The notes beneath the pieces were generated by a model that did no database searches, was not told the DNA's origin, and was given only the letters and a program-made list of their open reading frames with translations. A stretch of DNA of 64,000 bases from Sphagnum compactum (taxonomy: Eukaryota; Bryophyta; Sphagnopsida; Sphagnales): positions 18,717,872-18,781,871 of the forward strand of contig OZ234497.1 of assembly GCA_965153455.1 (NCBI GenBank), given 5' to 3'. Made by a program: the position numbers and the translations under genes. Shown here in pieces: positions 21,763 through 33,990 of this stretch. How positions within the stretch are numbered: the stretch's first letter is position 1; each line of letters starts with the position of its first letter.

Positions 21763-22998
21763 TCAAACCCCAAGAATAAAATTTGCTTTTGTAGATCGGA
21801 GGTTGAACTTCTTATGATCAAGGTTTAAGAGATCCCTGAAAGGCACCGCATGGTAGAAGTGGATACCGCTTATCGGCCCATATACATGTTCCACAAAGTT
21901 GATCTCGTTTCTGAGTGCGTATTGGATTTTTGCTGCACATTCTATGGCCACCACTACGGAATAGACCCCGTCCCCTTCGTCTGCTTCCCTTTCTATGACG
22001 TACTTATTGTCCATCTCCGCTGTGAAACTAATGCCCGAAGCCTCATGCTTATAGCCTACTTCCACAGATTGAGAGTACGTTCCGGAAACCTCATATCCTA
22101 TTTCCACAGGGTTAGAGGAGTATCTGAAATCTCTACCTTGCCTGGTCCATTCTCGCTGAAAACAAAATCCGGAACAGCCATATTTTTGGTGTATGGCTCA
22201 CAAAATGACACTCCTCTCCCTATATAAGGTATTATATACACAAGACATTTAAGGATGAATATGAACTCGTAAAGGCTACCGTAGACTATGAATCCCACTA
22301 CGTGTTTGAACGTTGCCAATTCTAGAACTACCAACCCCAATTCTTCCTGACTTTGTCCCGGAATACCGTACCACCAAATCAAGGCCAGACAAACGGAATA
22401 CATAATGTTCTTCAGATAGCAGGATCTGACCTTGAATACTACTGCAAGAACGAGTAATCCAGTGATGTAGGCCCTGAAATAATTTGGTACCACGAGTGTG
22501 TCAGCGTCAAATCCTAAGAAAGGGAAATAGGAAAGGATTATACTTAAGGCCATGAAGAACTTGCAGACTTGAATATCGTTGTTCAGCAAGAACAGGACCC
22601 AAGGTAACACTGACGTTTCTAGAGCAAAAGTGGCTGAAATTTTTTGAAACGTCCACAAACTTAAACAGGTGCAGATCGCGCAGCCTAGTGATGTATCCAA
22701 CCATGACGTTTTGAATAGAAATCCCTGTACAAGGAGCAAGTAAGAGAAGAAGAAAACCCAAGTATTCTCTAGCGTCTGTATAATTAGATAGATAGTTTTC
22801 ATTTGAAACGGAATATAATAAGACAGTACACACACACACACTAGTGTGTAAAAAAAAGAACAGAATTTGGATGGTTTTCCAGATAAATAAGAGAAAGGAA
22901 TGCCGGTCCGAAGGCGCCGGTTTAAAGTTTTCGTGCTTGAAAAAAGACATGACGTTGTGCGTTATACACAGACAAATTGAAGGAAGTTGTAGCAGCAT
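21763..22998 (-). pseudogene. Gene C copy 1: multi-span membrane protein, frameshifted
   Basis: Homologous end to end with the open 395-codon frame at 47,994-49,181 but broken twice. A change beside an expanded CA run near 22,820 puts the first membrane segment in a different frame. A one-base deletion near 22,125 (gagatttcag against gagattctcag) separates the membrane part from the C-terminal soluble part. Between them the frame 22,098-22,841 is open. This copy keeps a longer loop in the soluble region, with two related motifs (VEIGYEVSG and VEVGYKHEASG), where the open copy lacks 51 bp. The second Met of the frame (22,950) is the likely original start, since it is conserved in all three copies. 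RNA splicing could in principle rescue one of the breaks, but I see no suitable intron. Confidence 0.7.
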
Positions 22999-23080
22999 AA
23001 TAATCAGAGTTCAAGGAGGAAATGTGAAGTTGAGGAGAAGGCCTTGAGCGCCTTCCAGAAATACGTGGCGTCGCCCTGTC

Positions 23081-23102
23081 CTCATTTGAGATCTCAAATG
23101 AG
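23081..23102. repeat. 22-bp perfect palindrome at a duplication edge
   Basis: The half-site CTCATTTGAGA is followed directly by its exact reverse complement. It lies 13 bp beyond the right boundary of the segmental duplication. No such palindrome is present beside the duplicated copy at 49,252. Confidence 0.8.
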
Positions 23103-23561
23103 ATCTTAAAATCTGAATTGGTGGGGGATTTGCTGGAACCCTATCTATAAATAACAATTACACATTTTAGGTCCCTTCCTGAGCCGAAGATGCAAATATA
23201 ACTTACGGATTGTTACTTTTCACCCAAAAAAACTACCCCAGGGCCTTTTCAGAGAACACAGAGTCCCCAGTTTCCAGAGACTCCAAACTCTTTCCGGAGA
23301 CTTCAAACTTTTTCACGTTTTTCATACTTGCTTCAATTTCCATTGTCCAGTTCTATGTTTTAAGTTTATTTCTTTTCATATGTTTTTATAGTTTTCATAA
23401 TCTCTCTTATTTAGTTTTTAGTTCATTTTTTCTTTTTCTTTTTTAAAAAAATTTCATACTTTTTTAAAAATTTAGTTTTTAACCTTAAATTCAGTTTTCA
23501 GTTCAAATTTTTAATTTAAATTTTTTCTTTTTCTTTTTTTCTTTCAAAGTTCATCTTCGCA

Positions 23562-24838
23562 TTGGAACCCATTTTAATCGGAAGGGATTTACTAATTTGG
23601 ATGCTGCTCTCTGTGACATTGGGCAATTGTGCACTCTTCAAATTATGGGTGTGTAATTTTATTTTTCACAATGATCCTTCAATAGGGTTCCACTTCCTAT
23701 CATTTTCAAGTGCAATTTTGAGTAGGAAAAGATCTTCATCTCGGTTGTGGTGGAAAGAGCCTAGGCAACATGTTCAATGGGATTTGGTGGAGAGTATACT
23801 ATGGCATACAACCCCTGAAATGAGACATAGGAAGTTCACAAATTATTATAAGATGAGTTATGAAGCTTTCAATAATTTAGTCGAAGAATTGAAACCAATT
23901 CTTCAATCCTAGTGTGTGAACCTTGTTTGACCACAAGTAGAAATAAGAAAAATTGTAGCCATTGTGATTTATAGGTTGGTTCATGAAATTAGTTCACACA
24001 CATGGCCGATCGGTTCAATGTGAGAGCATCAACCATAAGGAAATATGTGGACATAGTGTGTGATGCCCTATGTGATAAAAACAAGTTGTTTGGCAAGTAT
24101 ATTAGTATTCCATCTTGTGATCGTTTACAGAAAATTATAGATCATTTCCATGATCTTCCAAGCTTGCCTAATATTTGTGCGGCCATAGATGGTATTCACA
24201 TACATTAGCATCACTCCCTAACAAAAGAATGACACTTGCAGCCAATGAGTTTTTTAATAGGAAAACAATTCATAGCATTATGATGTAAGCAATTTGTGAT
24301 GCAAACCAAAAATTCTAGAATGTATGTGTCAGCCAACCTAATGGAATCCATGATGGTGGGCAATTCAAAATGTTTAGTGTTTATAGACAACTCAGGAATT
24401 GTGAGATTTTACAAGAGCCAATGGTGGTTATTAGAGGTGTGAGATGTACATTTTATATCATTGGTGATGCAATATACCCAATTTGACCATACTTACAAAA
24501 ACATTTGAAGACATGTAATGTAATTGACGTGGATATGTGGAGATATGATTCTAGTATGAATTTAAGATAGTAGTCATCAAAAATGCCTTTGGATCATTGA
24601 AAAATAGGTGGCACATATTGAGACATTTTAATTTGAAGGTTGATAAAATTGTAAAAGTTGTTATTGTTTGTTGTGTTCTTCACAATTATTGTTTAGAATG
24701 GGGTGCACCTGAACCGGGTCCTCCAAATGTAGCAACTCTTCAAGACAATCTCCAAGGATTTGAGGATAAATTACCAACAATTAAAGAAGGAGAGATTGCA
24801 AAGGTTGAAGAAGAAAAACTTAAAATTTGCTTTGTTTG
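23562..24838 (+). pseudogene. PIF/Harbinger transposase remnant
   Basis: This reads like a DDE_Tnp_4 transposase in pieces. The N-terminal part (to 23,912) contains MSYEAFNNLVEELKP. The next piece (24,002-24,208) contains LPSLPNICAAIDGIHIH, carrying the first catalytic Asp. Then GDAIYP (about 24,463) lies at the second Asp, and AFGSLKNRWHIL (about 24,585-24,615) at the third catalytic region, where the usual Glu is not apparent. VIVCCVLHNYC follows near the C-terminus, as in the family. At least three in-frame stops or shifts break it. The Myb/SANT-like partner protein lies just downstream on the other strand, as expected for a two-gene PIF element. Terminal inverted repeats were not identified. 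Confidence 0.85.
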
Positions 24839-25259
24839 AGCAATGGTTGATTGACAACCCAATTGAAAAATAAATTATTCACTTGCATTACCATTTGGCC
24901 TTCAATTTCTTTTTACTTTATGGAAGCACAATTGATGTTAAAGTGCAATGATACAATAATGAAACAAACATTTGGGTTTTATTACCATGGGCCAAAATGC
25001 AAATACACTTTTGATCACATCAATTTTGTGAACAAAATTCCAAGCCACAATAGAGGGTTCAAACCTTTATACAAGGTACATGAAATAAAGACCACAACTA
25101 CCCTATTGCCCATGGTCAAGCTCAAAGTGCATAACGTTGTCATCTTCAAGAATTTGTAGGCTTTAAAACCTCAGCACACAATGCTACCATTTGTAATTAA
25201 CCTTGCAATATCAATTCTTTACCTATTTGTTCACTCTGAAACATTTGTATCGCAATTCT

Positions 25260-25987
25260 TTCAATAATCTCCATCTTCATCTTTTCTATCTTTTTCACAC
25301 CTTCTGAAAAAAATTAATGGCACCAACAATTGCAGAGGAACCTGGATCCAATTTTCTTCTTTTATTTCCATTCTTTTGTTGACTTTGCCTTGCACATTAA
25401 GCAATTTACAAGCCCTAGTTCTCGGAATGTCTAAGCCTACAGATGGAGCATGAACCTCCTCTTCATTTCCATGACCAAAAATAGGAGCTTACTGTGGTGG
25501 ACTAAAGTGTTCTTGAATGCCTTATGTCACATCATCATCACTCACCTCAAAAGTTTGAACCTCAGAATGTGAATGTAAATTCTGCACTCCCTGATCAATT
25601 GTATTGGGAATGCCATTAATCTCAATTGTGCCTCTAAACATCTAATCAAATCTCTCAAACCATGGCCAATCAAAAAAGGATGCACCAATCACTTGAGTTT
25701 TCTTCTTCTCGATCTCATACTTATCCTTCATCTTGCTCCATTTGTCACGCACTTGCTTCAACTCTGATGCACACCTGAAAAATGTGCATTCAATTGTTTT
25801 ATAAAATCTTTCCAATTTGCTTTTCAGAAAGGCTTAAGATTGTACTCATAAAATTTCTTTTCGCATATATCTAGAAGAAATTGAATTGTGCATTTGCCCA
25901 CAACCTGCCTACATTCTTTTGAAGTCCTGGATGTTCTGGAGCAAGACTAATTGGTAAAGAAAAAGAAACACCTCCTTGATTATCCAT
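25260..25987 (-). pseudogene. Myb/SANT-like DNA-binding protein of the PIF element
   Basis: Starts at ATG 25,987 (MDNQGGVSFSL). After a frame change it reads FLLDICEKKFYEYNLKPF, a stop, KANWKDFIKQLNAHFS, and, after an apparent short intron or shift near 25,770, ELKQVRDKWSKMKDKYEIE. This is the trihelix/Myb-SANT-like pattern of plant PIF/Harbinger ORF1 proteins, which bind the transposon ends and bring the transposase into the nucleus. A charged C-terminal stretch follows. It is convergent with the transposase remnant. Several stops show it is dead. Confidence 0.75.
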
Positions 25988-26059
25988 TAACAAACTAAGG
26001 AGCGAATTTGGTGGGAAGGTTGGGGAGTCCATGGACGTTGACTGCTATAGTGCAAACTA

Positions 26060-26230
26060 GCTATGTCTACAACCTTATGTCTACAATGCCTGCCGAGAGT
26101 GCAAACCACTTACATCTACAGTGTCGTGCATTTACAATGCTTGTTGAAAGTGTAAACCACCTGCATCTACAGTGTTTGCCAAAAGTGCAAACCAATTACA
26201 TCTATAGTGCCATACGTCTACAATGTCGAA
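26060..26230 (+). repeat. Degenerate tandem repeat, about 52-bp unit
   Basis: Three to four diverged units contain 'ctacartg', 'gtgcaaaccacttacatcta' and 'cagtg'. It lies just past the PIF element and produces the low-complexity 98-codon frame at 26,008-26,304, which I do not call a gene. Confidence 0.6.
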
Positions 26231-27169
26231 AACCCTACCATGCGCAATGGCAAAGAAGAAGTCTACAGAAAGTGAACACATCAGTTGGAGAACACAAGAA
26301 ATGAAACATTTTTGTCTTTTGTTGTAGCAATGATTTTTTGATTCAAGGAAAGTTTTTTTTCTTGTGTGTTCACGATGTAAATAGTTGATTTTATAGTGAT
26401 TTATGGTAGTGAAGTGAAGCGAACCTGCAATTTGCTTCTACACGGTTGGTGCGCTGACAATGCTAATTGAGCTAATAAGAGTCCTTCCTTTAATAGGGTC
26501 AACAAGTGCTAGTCCTTTGCCTTATGTAAACAAAAACATCTTTAGTAATAGGACGTTGAATGGTGTTGGTTGCACTGGAATAGTTTTCTCCATGTTGCGA
26601 ATTATTGCCACCACAATATCAACCTCTTCATTGTTGTGTGTCCACGAGATAATTGGTGGCATAACATTTTGTAGAAGTGGCACACTTGTCATGATATAGT
26701 ACATAGGATGCCACCCCCATGTAATGTGTTCCAAATGAGGAGTAATGGCCTCTTCTTAAGCTACCATCATTTTGTTGATGAATTCATCCACTATTTGATT
26801 TTGTTTGTCCATCCATTGGACTTCTAGGCCCACAATTGTTTTCACAAGGAGTTTGTATTCAAACGTTCAATGAGCACTTGGAATTCTTCATCCATGGTGA
26901 CCAAACTACGAACATGCTCAACACATACAATTGTGGCATTCTTGACCAAATCTGGGCATTGCTTCAATTTGTGAAAATACACAAAAAGGAATCACGTTAC
27001 GACATGTTACAACGAAGTTCAAATATGCTACACCCTATAGTAGAAAAGTTTGAATTATATTAGATCACATTATTGCTTGTTACACCTTATAAAAAAAAGG
27101 TTGAGAAAAAATGTTGTTATCAATTTTGAAAATGCCCAACTCCCGTAGGAGCTCATAAACATGTTCTCC

Positions 27170-28814
27170 ATCTAGTCCTCCCATTTCCCCTCCTTAAACA
27201 TTTTGTAATACTCCCATTTAGATTTGAAGCCATCAACTGTATCCTTTTCCCAGGCATAATTGTGTAACATAAATGGCAACAAATGGAACAATGGGGGCAC
27301 TCGTTTCAAGAATGGAGGAAGGCAAGTAGGTGGTTGCCAATTCATGGTAACCTCTTGTTTTGTCGCAACTTTGGCAGATGCCAAGGTGACCTTGCACTCT
27401 GCATCAATTATAGCAAGTTTTTGTTTGACCACATTTTCGAACTATAAATGACTAGATTGGCCTTGGGAGCTTGGTATGCTCGATCAACAGGAGAGGATGG
27501 ACATGACAAAAGTGTTGACACATTTTCTATAGTAGAATCCCGCAGATTTTTGGTGACCCTAAACCCATTGCTTATTCCATCCTCATCAATAGTTGTTTTT
27601 TGTTGGGTCGTGATGTCAATTGTTGTCATTTCTTCAATGCTGCTAGATGTTACAACATCTAACACATCCACTCCTTCAAGGTTCGGGACTATAGAGATAA
27701 GTGAAATGAGTTTTACCACAACATCATCACTGTCTTGAAATGATTTTCGTAACCATCACTGTTTATTACCTGTAGGTGGAGGATTTTGCCTTCTAGTGCG
27801 ATGGGTACATTTTTGAGCTATCTCCTCAACAATAGCATCCAAATTAAGTTTCAATCTTTTTTGGCTAATTTTTTAATGTTTTTCCATAACATCATCGTCC
27901 CATTTGCACTTATGATTATGTGCATCATACTTAGTAGTTGGGCACAATCCTATTAAGGTTTTGAGCTAACACACCTGCTTTACTACCTTATGACCTACCA
28001 AAATGATTTGATCATGCTCCTCATCAACTTCTAGTTGGGTCTTCAATGGCAAATCCATGTTTCCCTTACCATTTGCCAACATCTGCTTCAACATCTTGTT
28101 GTCCTGGGGAGACTTGAAATTAAGGTAAACAAGTAATTGGGTGCGCTTCACTAAGTTAGGATAAAATGGTGAATTGATGTAGCCCCTATGACGATATTTC
28201 GAAAATCAAAGCTTGTTGGGCCACTCCCCACCGCTGTAAATGTAGATGACATCATATAGCCCTTTTGCTATTTTTTTAACATCAATAGCTGTTACCTGAT
28301 ATAAAAATAGATGTAAAAATAGATTGAAATTTTTTTCTAAACATAATTACCACTCTTTAAACATAACTACCTCTTTCTAAACTTAACTATTCCTCTCTTT
28401 AAACTTAACTACCTTTCTTTAAACTTAACTGTACTTGTTTCTTACTACAATTTCAACTTCTACTCATGTGCAATTGGATAACCTAGTCCCACCAAACTTC
28501 TAATCTACACGTAATTATGGGGACACAAGCAACAATACCAAAAAAAAAAAAAAAAACTATCAGTTGACTTTCCTTAAGTGAACACTACACCATCACACAA
28601 TGCCACAAATACTACAATGGTGCAAAGTGCTTACCTTTATGGTGACAGACTCAAGTTTGAGCTCATTGTATAGCTCTATAATCACAAATTGGTCCACCCA
28701 TTTTTCATATCCCGAATTCACACAGTAATGAAGTAACATGTCTGCAACAAGATTTGTCTCAGCTTTTGTGCGTACTTGGTTCTCACCCTCATTGTAAATC
28801 TTATGTTGTGCCAT
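27170..28814 (-). pseudogene. Decayed minus-strand gene, family not recognised
   Basis: Coherent protein-like pieces follow each other in one direction. The first (28,814 to about 28,640) begins MAQHKIYNEGENQVRTKA. A likely intron comes next. Then comes TAIDVKKIAKGLYDVIYIY running into SGGEWPNK, a stop, and RGYINSPFYPN. The frame continues into 27,966-28,151 (LLVYLNFKSPQDNK), then a lysine-rich stretch near 27,830 and a Ser/Thr-rich segment (27,408-27,719). The pattern of sensible residues broken by few stops suggests a fairly recent pseudogene or a multi-exon gene with errors. I recognise no domain. It could be a third, captured or accessory gene of the neighbouring PIF element, or an unrelated host gene. 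Confidence 0.4.
28335..28440 (+). repeat. Short tandem repeat, about 20-bp unit
   Basis: About five units of 'tctttaaacttaactacc' type with small changes. They lie in what would be an intron of the decayed gene at 27,170-28,814. Confidence 0.75.
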
Positions 28815-28861
28815 TGAAAAACTTGACATACATATAAACATAACTTTGTGAAACAAACCCT

Positions 28862-30497
28862 AAACACAAACAAACTTAACATTCCATTAAACCTAATCAG
28901 AATTTGTTTGTAATTATAACTTGAATGACATCTTCAAGTTCAAACTATTGAATTAAAAACATTGAAATTACATTTTGTTTCTAGTTTAGTTTTGGTTCAA
29001 ACATTCAAACAATTGTAAATGTTGATACTTAAATTTAGAGAAGTGGAACTACAATTGTCAAATACAACATATAAATAGTTGTTCAAGTAAAAAACTTTGT
29101 AACGTGCTCCCCTATTAACATTTATGCATTGAAAGATGTTTATTCATTGAAGCATTTCGTGTAGCCCAAGAGCGCTTTAGCAGATTGTTCTCTACTACAG
29201 GCAAGCGCTTCCACAAAAATTTTAATGCGATTGATTTGTAGCAAAAAGTTAAAAAGCTTACCAACCAACAAAGTCTTCGAATTGTAAATTTTCGTGTGCT
29301 CTCATTCCATTGCTTATGTTGCTTCTAGTTGCAATAAGTTGACAATGGCAAATTGAACTTTCCTCCAACAACAACTAGGACAACAATTTTAGCATGATGG
29401 CGCTTCAAGTTGTACAACAATGGCGATGGCGATGGAGATGAGTGGAAGCTTTAGGGTTCAGGGTTTTGGATCTTGGGAAATGTGACGTGTGCGAAAGGGC
29501 TACAACTTTTGAAATTAGGGTTATATAGGTTAGACATGCGCCATGCGGAGACATGGTATGTGATGGTCCCATGGATGCCATAGGATGGGCAGGGGGCGAT
29601 GGACGTTACACAGGGTGGGGATGTAACGTGCCAACATGGCATTTACACAAACAACGTAAGGGGTTATGGGCAAGCGGGTCATGGGTTATGGGTGGTGGGG
29701 TGTTGCCGATGTCATGGATGCGTTGGCGATACAAAAGTATCGGACGCATTCATTTACTTTGGCCTATTTAACATCCTCCTATTTTCATTGCTCTTACTTG
29801 TACAACTAGTATAATTACTCTCTAACCTTGTGCATTAAATGTTGAATTTCAACATTTCATATTGAGATTTAATAAAATCTCCTTACTTTGTCGATACCAC
29901 TGAAAGAGGGGATAGGGGGTGAAAGAGGCCCAAAGACAGGGCTACTATACAGATAACTTTAATATTTCAATAACTAGGCGCCAGAAAACCTAGACTAAGG
30001 AATATTCTTGTGGCAAGGGAATAACCCTGGTACCTTGCAAGGTTGTGACTTCTTTTGGGTGCGGTGACACTAATGTCAAGCCATTTTACTTTGATTCCTC
30101 CAGCCAAATTGAGCTAAACCAGCTCTTCAAATCTGAATATTTAGTATGATTGCAATGCGCATTACATTCATAAGAAGAATGTTGCAGACAATTTCTTGAC
30201 TTGAAGGTACAGTGAATTGGTCCCATATTGACTTTTGTAGATACCAGCATGGTCCTGCGATGGGGTCCTTTTTGGAACTTTCACACAGCTTGGTCCTGGC
30301 ATTTGGTCCTTTTTAATGCTTTCAAATGAGCTTGGTATTGGGTCCAAGACTGAATTTTGGTTGGCATGAGGCAAGAATATATTTGGTATTGAAACTAGTA
30401 GGTATGAAACTTTTATTACCTCAGGTCTAATATGGTCCTTCAATACAAATTAATAGGTAACCAGACTATATACCACATACATGCTCATATGCTAGAT
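28862..30497. other. Gene-free stretch
   Basis: No supported gene. The segment 29,440-29,780 is G-rich on the plus strand and open in two frames, without any recognisable domain. The rest is ordinary AT-rich sequence. Confidence 0.4.
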
Positions 30498-30506
30498 CAA
30501 CACTGG

Positions 30507-30860
30507 CGCCACAGTGAACCAGCACCCACCAGTGCACCATCAAGGACGGATGATACGTGATCAGGAAACAGTTTTCTGTTGGGTTCCAATTCCCCAGCTA
30601 ACCATGGTGGTTAGCTCAGTTGGTTTATTTACTACCTACCAACTAGGTAGGTAGTTAAAACAGCCCCTACCTACTATGTATAAACTATCTATGTACCTAG
30701 TAATCCCCTATTTTGTTACTTACCTGTCTATATGTTAGACCTACTTCTTGTAAAATGGGTTACCAAGATGAAACCACAATTCAGTTGAGGATCATCCACA
30801 ACTGAGTCATAACAGGCATCCAGTGGATGGTGCACTGGTGGGTGCTGGTTCACTGTGACC
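30507..30860. mobile_element. MULE-type MITE with 9-bp target duplication
   Basis: Perfect 32-bp terminal inverted repeats lie at 30,510-30,541 and 30,826-30,857 (starting cacagtgaaccagcaccc). The element is flanked by caacactgg (30,498-30,506) and caacactcg (30,861-30,869), a nine-base target duplication with one mismatch. Long inverted repeats with a 9-bp duplication are the signature of Mutator-like elements. The 350-bp body has no coding capacity and is rich in CTACC/TAGG phrases. Related interiors or ends occur at 1.9, 9.37, 21.3, 33.85-34.2, 44.5-45.1, 49.77 and 60.17 kb. Confidence 0.85.
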
Positions 30861-30869
30861 CAACACTCG

Positions 30870-33845
30870 AAGGTACTTATTCTGGAGTTTCTATGGAATT
30901 TTTATGAGGAATTTTTTTTTTGGATGTTAAACGTTCAGTCAAATTGTCAGTCACAATTTGACTAAATCAAAGTATTCAACATGTTTCCTTCTATCTTCAT
31001 CTCCTCCTTCCCTTTCGTATGAATGAATCGTTTCCAGAGGACATGAGCAACAAACTTCCATTTTCTTCCAAAATGACTGAGAGGGTTGAATAATTGAAAA
31101 GGTTGGAGCTTTTTGCCAAAGTCCATTTTCTCTTAAACAGGGTGCACTAGGTCATCATTGTTGAGTATATTAAGGCCACATCAGTTTTTGGCTTCCTTAA
31201 CCATTGTGGTAAGAATGGAAGTGAGACACCAACATGTCTTGTAGCATTACCATTGCTTGTGATGAAGTGTTTGAAACTTGTGATGGTGTCCAGTGTCTCA
31301 AGTCTCAACCAGTGTTTTCTTCTTCCAACTTTTGAAGATAACCTTTGCTTCCAGATCTGGTTTAAAAAAATAATCTGATGGGGCCTCTAATTTCAGTTCC
31401 TAGTTTTCTTTAAAATCATGTAACCTTTTGTCAGGTTTTGAACCTAGTTTCCATATCCACAAACCTTTGATTTCCAAGTTTTCTACAAAAGATTCAAACA
31501 AAGTCCAATTTAAAACTATCTGAAAACATGGTGGAGGAGAAAAGCAAGCATGGCTTACAACTGGAAGGTAAGTACCTGTTTCGTTTTCTTGGTCGGGGGA
31601 AGTTTTTAGAGCAAGGATGTTGAAGTGGAAGCTGCAGATGTTTTGTGGACAGTTCACGGAGAAGCTGAATTCTCCAAACTGGGTATTTTGTTTTTGGGGT
31701 CTCCTATTTTTCTTGTCTTTGGCTATGCTGAGTTTGATGACATGAGATCAGGGAAGTGATGAAAATTACAGGGGATTACAGAGCTGGTTAGTGGCTGCAT
31801 CAAAAAAAATTGGGAGTAAATGTGCCTGGGAGAAACTCCATCTTTATGAGAATGTGTGGGTTGTTGGGAATTTGGCTGGGAATTGGGGTGAATACTTGTC
31901 TATATAGGAGCTTTGGGTGAAGATTGTTTCATGAACTTTTTGGGTTATGTGTTGTTATAGTTTGGCAATTCATCTACTTGTCAAAACTTTCAATTTCTGG
32001 GATTGTGTGGTGGGGTGTTCAGGAAACAAGCCAGTGGGACAAGATGAGAATATCCTTCGTTTAAAACTATGTGTTTGTGTTGATGATGCCCTCTGTTGAT
32101 CATGGTAACTCGATTCAAAGGGTCTGATCCACACAAAATCCATAGATTATAAATAACAATTATCTCTATATGGTGAACTGCATTTTTAATAGTGAGGATT
32201 TGTGTTGACACCAGTGTTAGGTAGGTATCACAATTTTACGATGTCCTCCGGGTTCGGTTTTCACAAAGTAATTTACAAAAGGGTCTGGTTCTCCCTCCAA
32301 AAGAATTTCTAAAATTTCTACACCAGGCAAAGGTATCGACATTTCAAAAATAAAAATTGACACCAATTCTCACAATGTCAGTTCTCGAAATTGAAAACAG
32401 CCGGTTATTTTCTGATTCTCACAAACTGGGTATTTCTTTTTTAATTAATAATTCAAATTTTAAGAATAAAACTAAGATAAAATAATTATTGATTTCATTT
32501 CTTTTCTTAACGACAACTCTGGCTTTTTGAAAAAATTCAGAATCAAAGGAACTCTGGTTCAAGGCTTTTGAAAGATTTCTAAAATAAATTCATATTTTGG
32601 GTTTTTGAAAATTTTCAAAGAACCTGACTAGTTTGATGGAAGAAGTAATAAAAGAACCAAAGCTTTTGGGGCAAGGTTCTTTGATCAATTCTTTTGGTTT
32701 TTTGAGATCTACAATTATGAGTGAAAATCAGTCCTTTGATTTTCTAAAAATTGCTAGTCATGGGTCCATAATACTCAAACCTTATCTGCCAGTTCTTTCT
32801 TTGAAAAAAAGAGAAGATAGAACATTGTTTTGTTTTGGTAAAATTTTTTTCAAAATGGCAAAAATTCAGAATTTAAAAAGTTTTTACTCGCCAAATTTAG
32901 AAAAAATATTTGAAATTTTTAGAATTCGCCATATTTTATTTTACATTCCAGTCCATAGTAAAAACTATAGTTCAATTTTTTCTTTTCAGTTAGTTGTTTT
33001 TTATTGTCATTCTAGCTTAATAGTCACTTCAACTACATCACAAAATTGAAAAAAAATAACATTCACTTAGAAGTTGAAAATACAACCCACTAATAATGTT
33101 AAGTCTCCAAACATCATTACCATCTGACTTGGCCTACCATTCATAAGTACCTACCACCAAATACGAGCCCTTCCTTGGATCTCCCATCTCTTGAGACAAA
33201 AATTAAACCGGACAGGCAAATTTTGATGTGGGTTTAATGATGAAGGCGTCTTTCTTTTAGCCTAATAAATTAGGTTAACTTAACATCGTACCTCCAAGCA
33301 ACGAGACAAAAACAATGGACCCTCGTAACTTCTTTCTCATTGCTTGTACTAATTTTTCACGGCGTCTAAACCCTGAGACCCTGACCCAGGTAAGGGGTCA
33401 GACCTTACCCGGTTCTCAGATTTCTTTTTTTTAATAAAAAAAATCGGTTTTCAAATCTGGTTCTCACACACGTGAGAGTGTCTGAGAACCAGTAGTTCGG
33501 CTTTTAGTTAGAGCATCACTTCTGATGATGCCCTGACCAGATCAGACTGGGATGCTCAGGTGATATCCAGGCGATGTCCAAGGATATTTGTGATACTCAC
33601 CCAACACCGATTGACACATACATTTGTGGTTGTGTAATTGGAAGTTCAATATGATGCAGCCAGGGTAGTGTAGAAAATACAAGGTGCAACCAAGAAGAAA
33701 GGATGAAGACTAAGGTAGCTATGCGTGAGGTCAGGTCCATGAACAAAAAACCAAGCACAAACCAAAAAAAAAAAGTATAGTGGTTAACAGCGAAAAGAAA
33801 TGGACTGTGATGAACCCCATCTGACACCGAATGAAAAAATGCAGC
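30870..33845. other. Gene-free stretch
   Basis: No supported gene. A 138-codon plus-strand frame at 32,633-33,049 is hydrophobic and AT-driven, with nothing recognisable. A small hairpin (ctggttctca facing tgagaaccag) lies at about 33,462-33,492. Confidence 0.4.
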
Positions 33846-33990
33846 CCATCCAGTGGACAAAACGGCCAACTGGTGCATTGGTGGTGCTGGTTCACTCTAA
33901 CGTTATGTTGTGACAAGAGTACATGTTGGTGGCCAGAGTGAACCAACTTCCACGACTGCACCAATTGGCTGTTTTGTCCACAGGATGGGT
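33846..33990. repeat. Two MULE-like element ends facing each other
   Basis: The arms 33,846-33,897 and 33,936-33,990 are inverted copies ('catccagtggacaaaacgg' and 'ggtgcattggtgg' against their complements) separated by 38 bp. Both arms end outward-out at the small gap. This is therefore the right end of one element next to the left end of another, not one normal element. The left body (33,750-33,897) matches 44,980-45,130. Confidence 0.7.

Larger units (their letters stand above)
20547..23068 (+). repeat. Segmental duplication, copy 1
   Basis: About 2.5 kb, directly repeated at 46,702-49,252 with high identity by eye. It covers the 3' end of gene A, the convergent intergenic region and all of gene C plus about 70 bp upstream. 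It starts in the middle of gene A coding sequence and ends next to a 22-bp perfect palindrome at 23,081. Confidence 0.92.

Noticed and set aside
30606-30625. tRNA A-box-like 'ttagctcagttgg' inside the MULE-type MITE
   Set aside because: No B box lies at the required distance, and the element has clear MULE-type ends.
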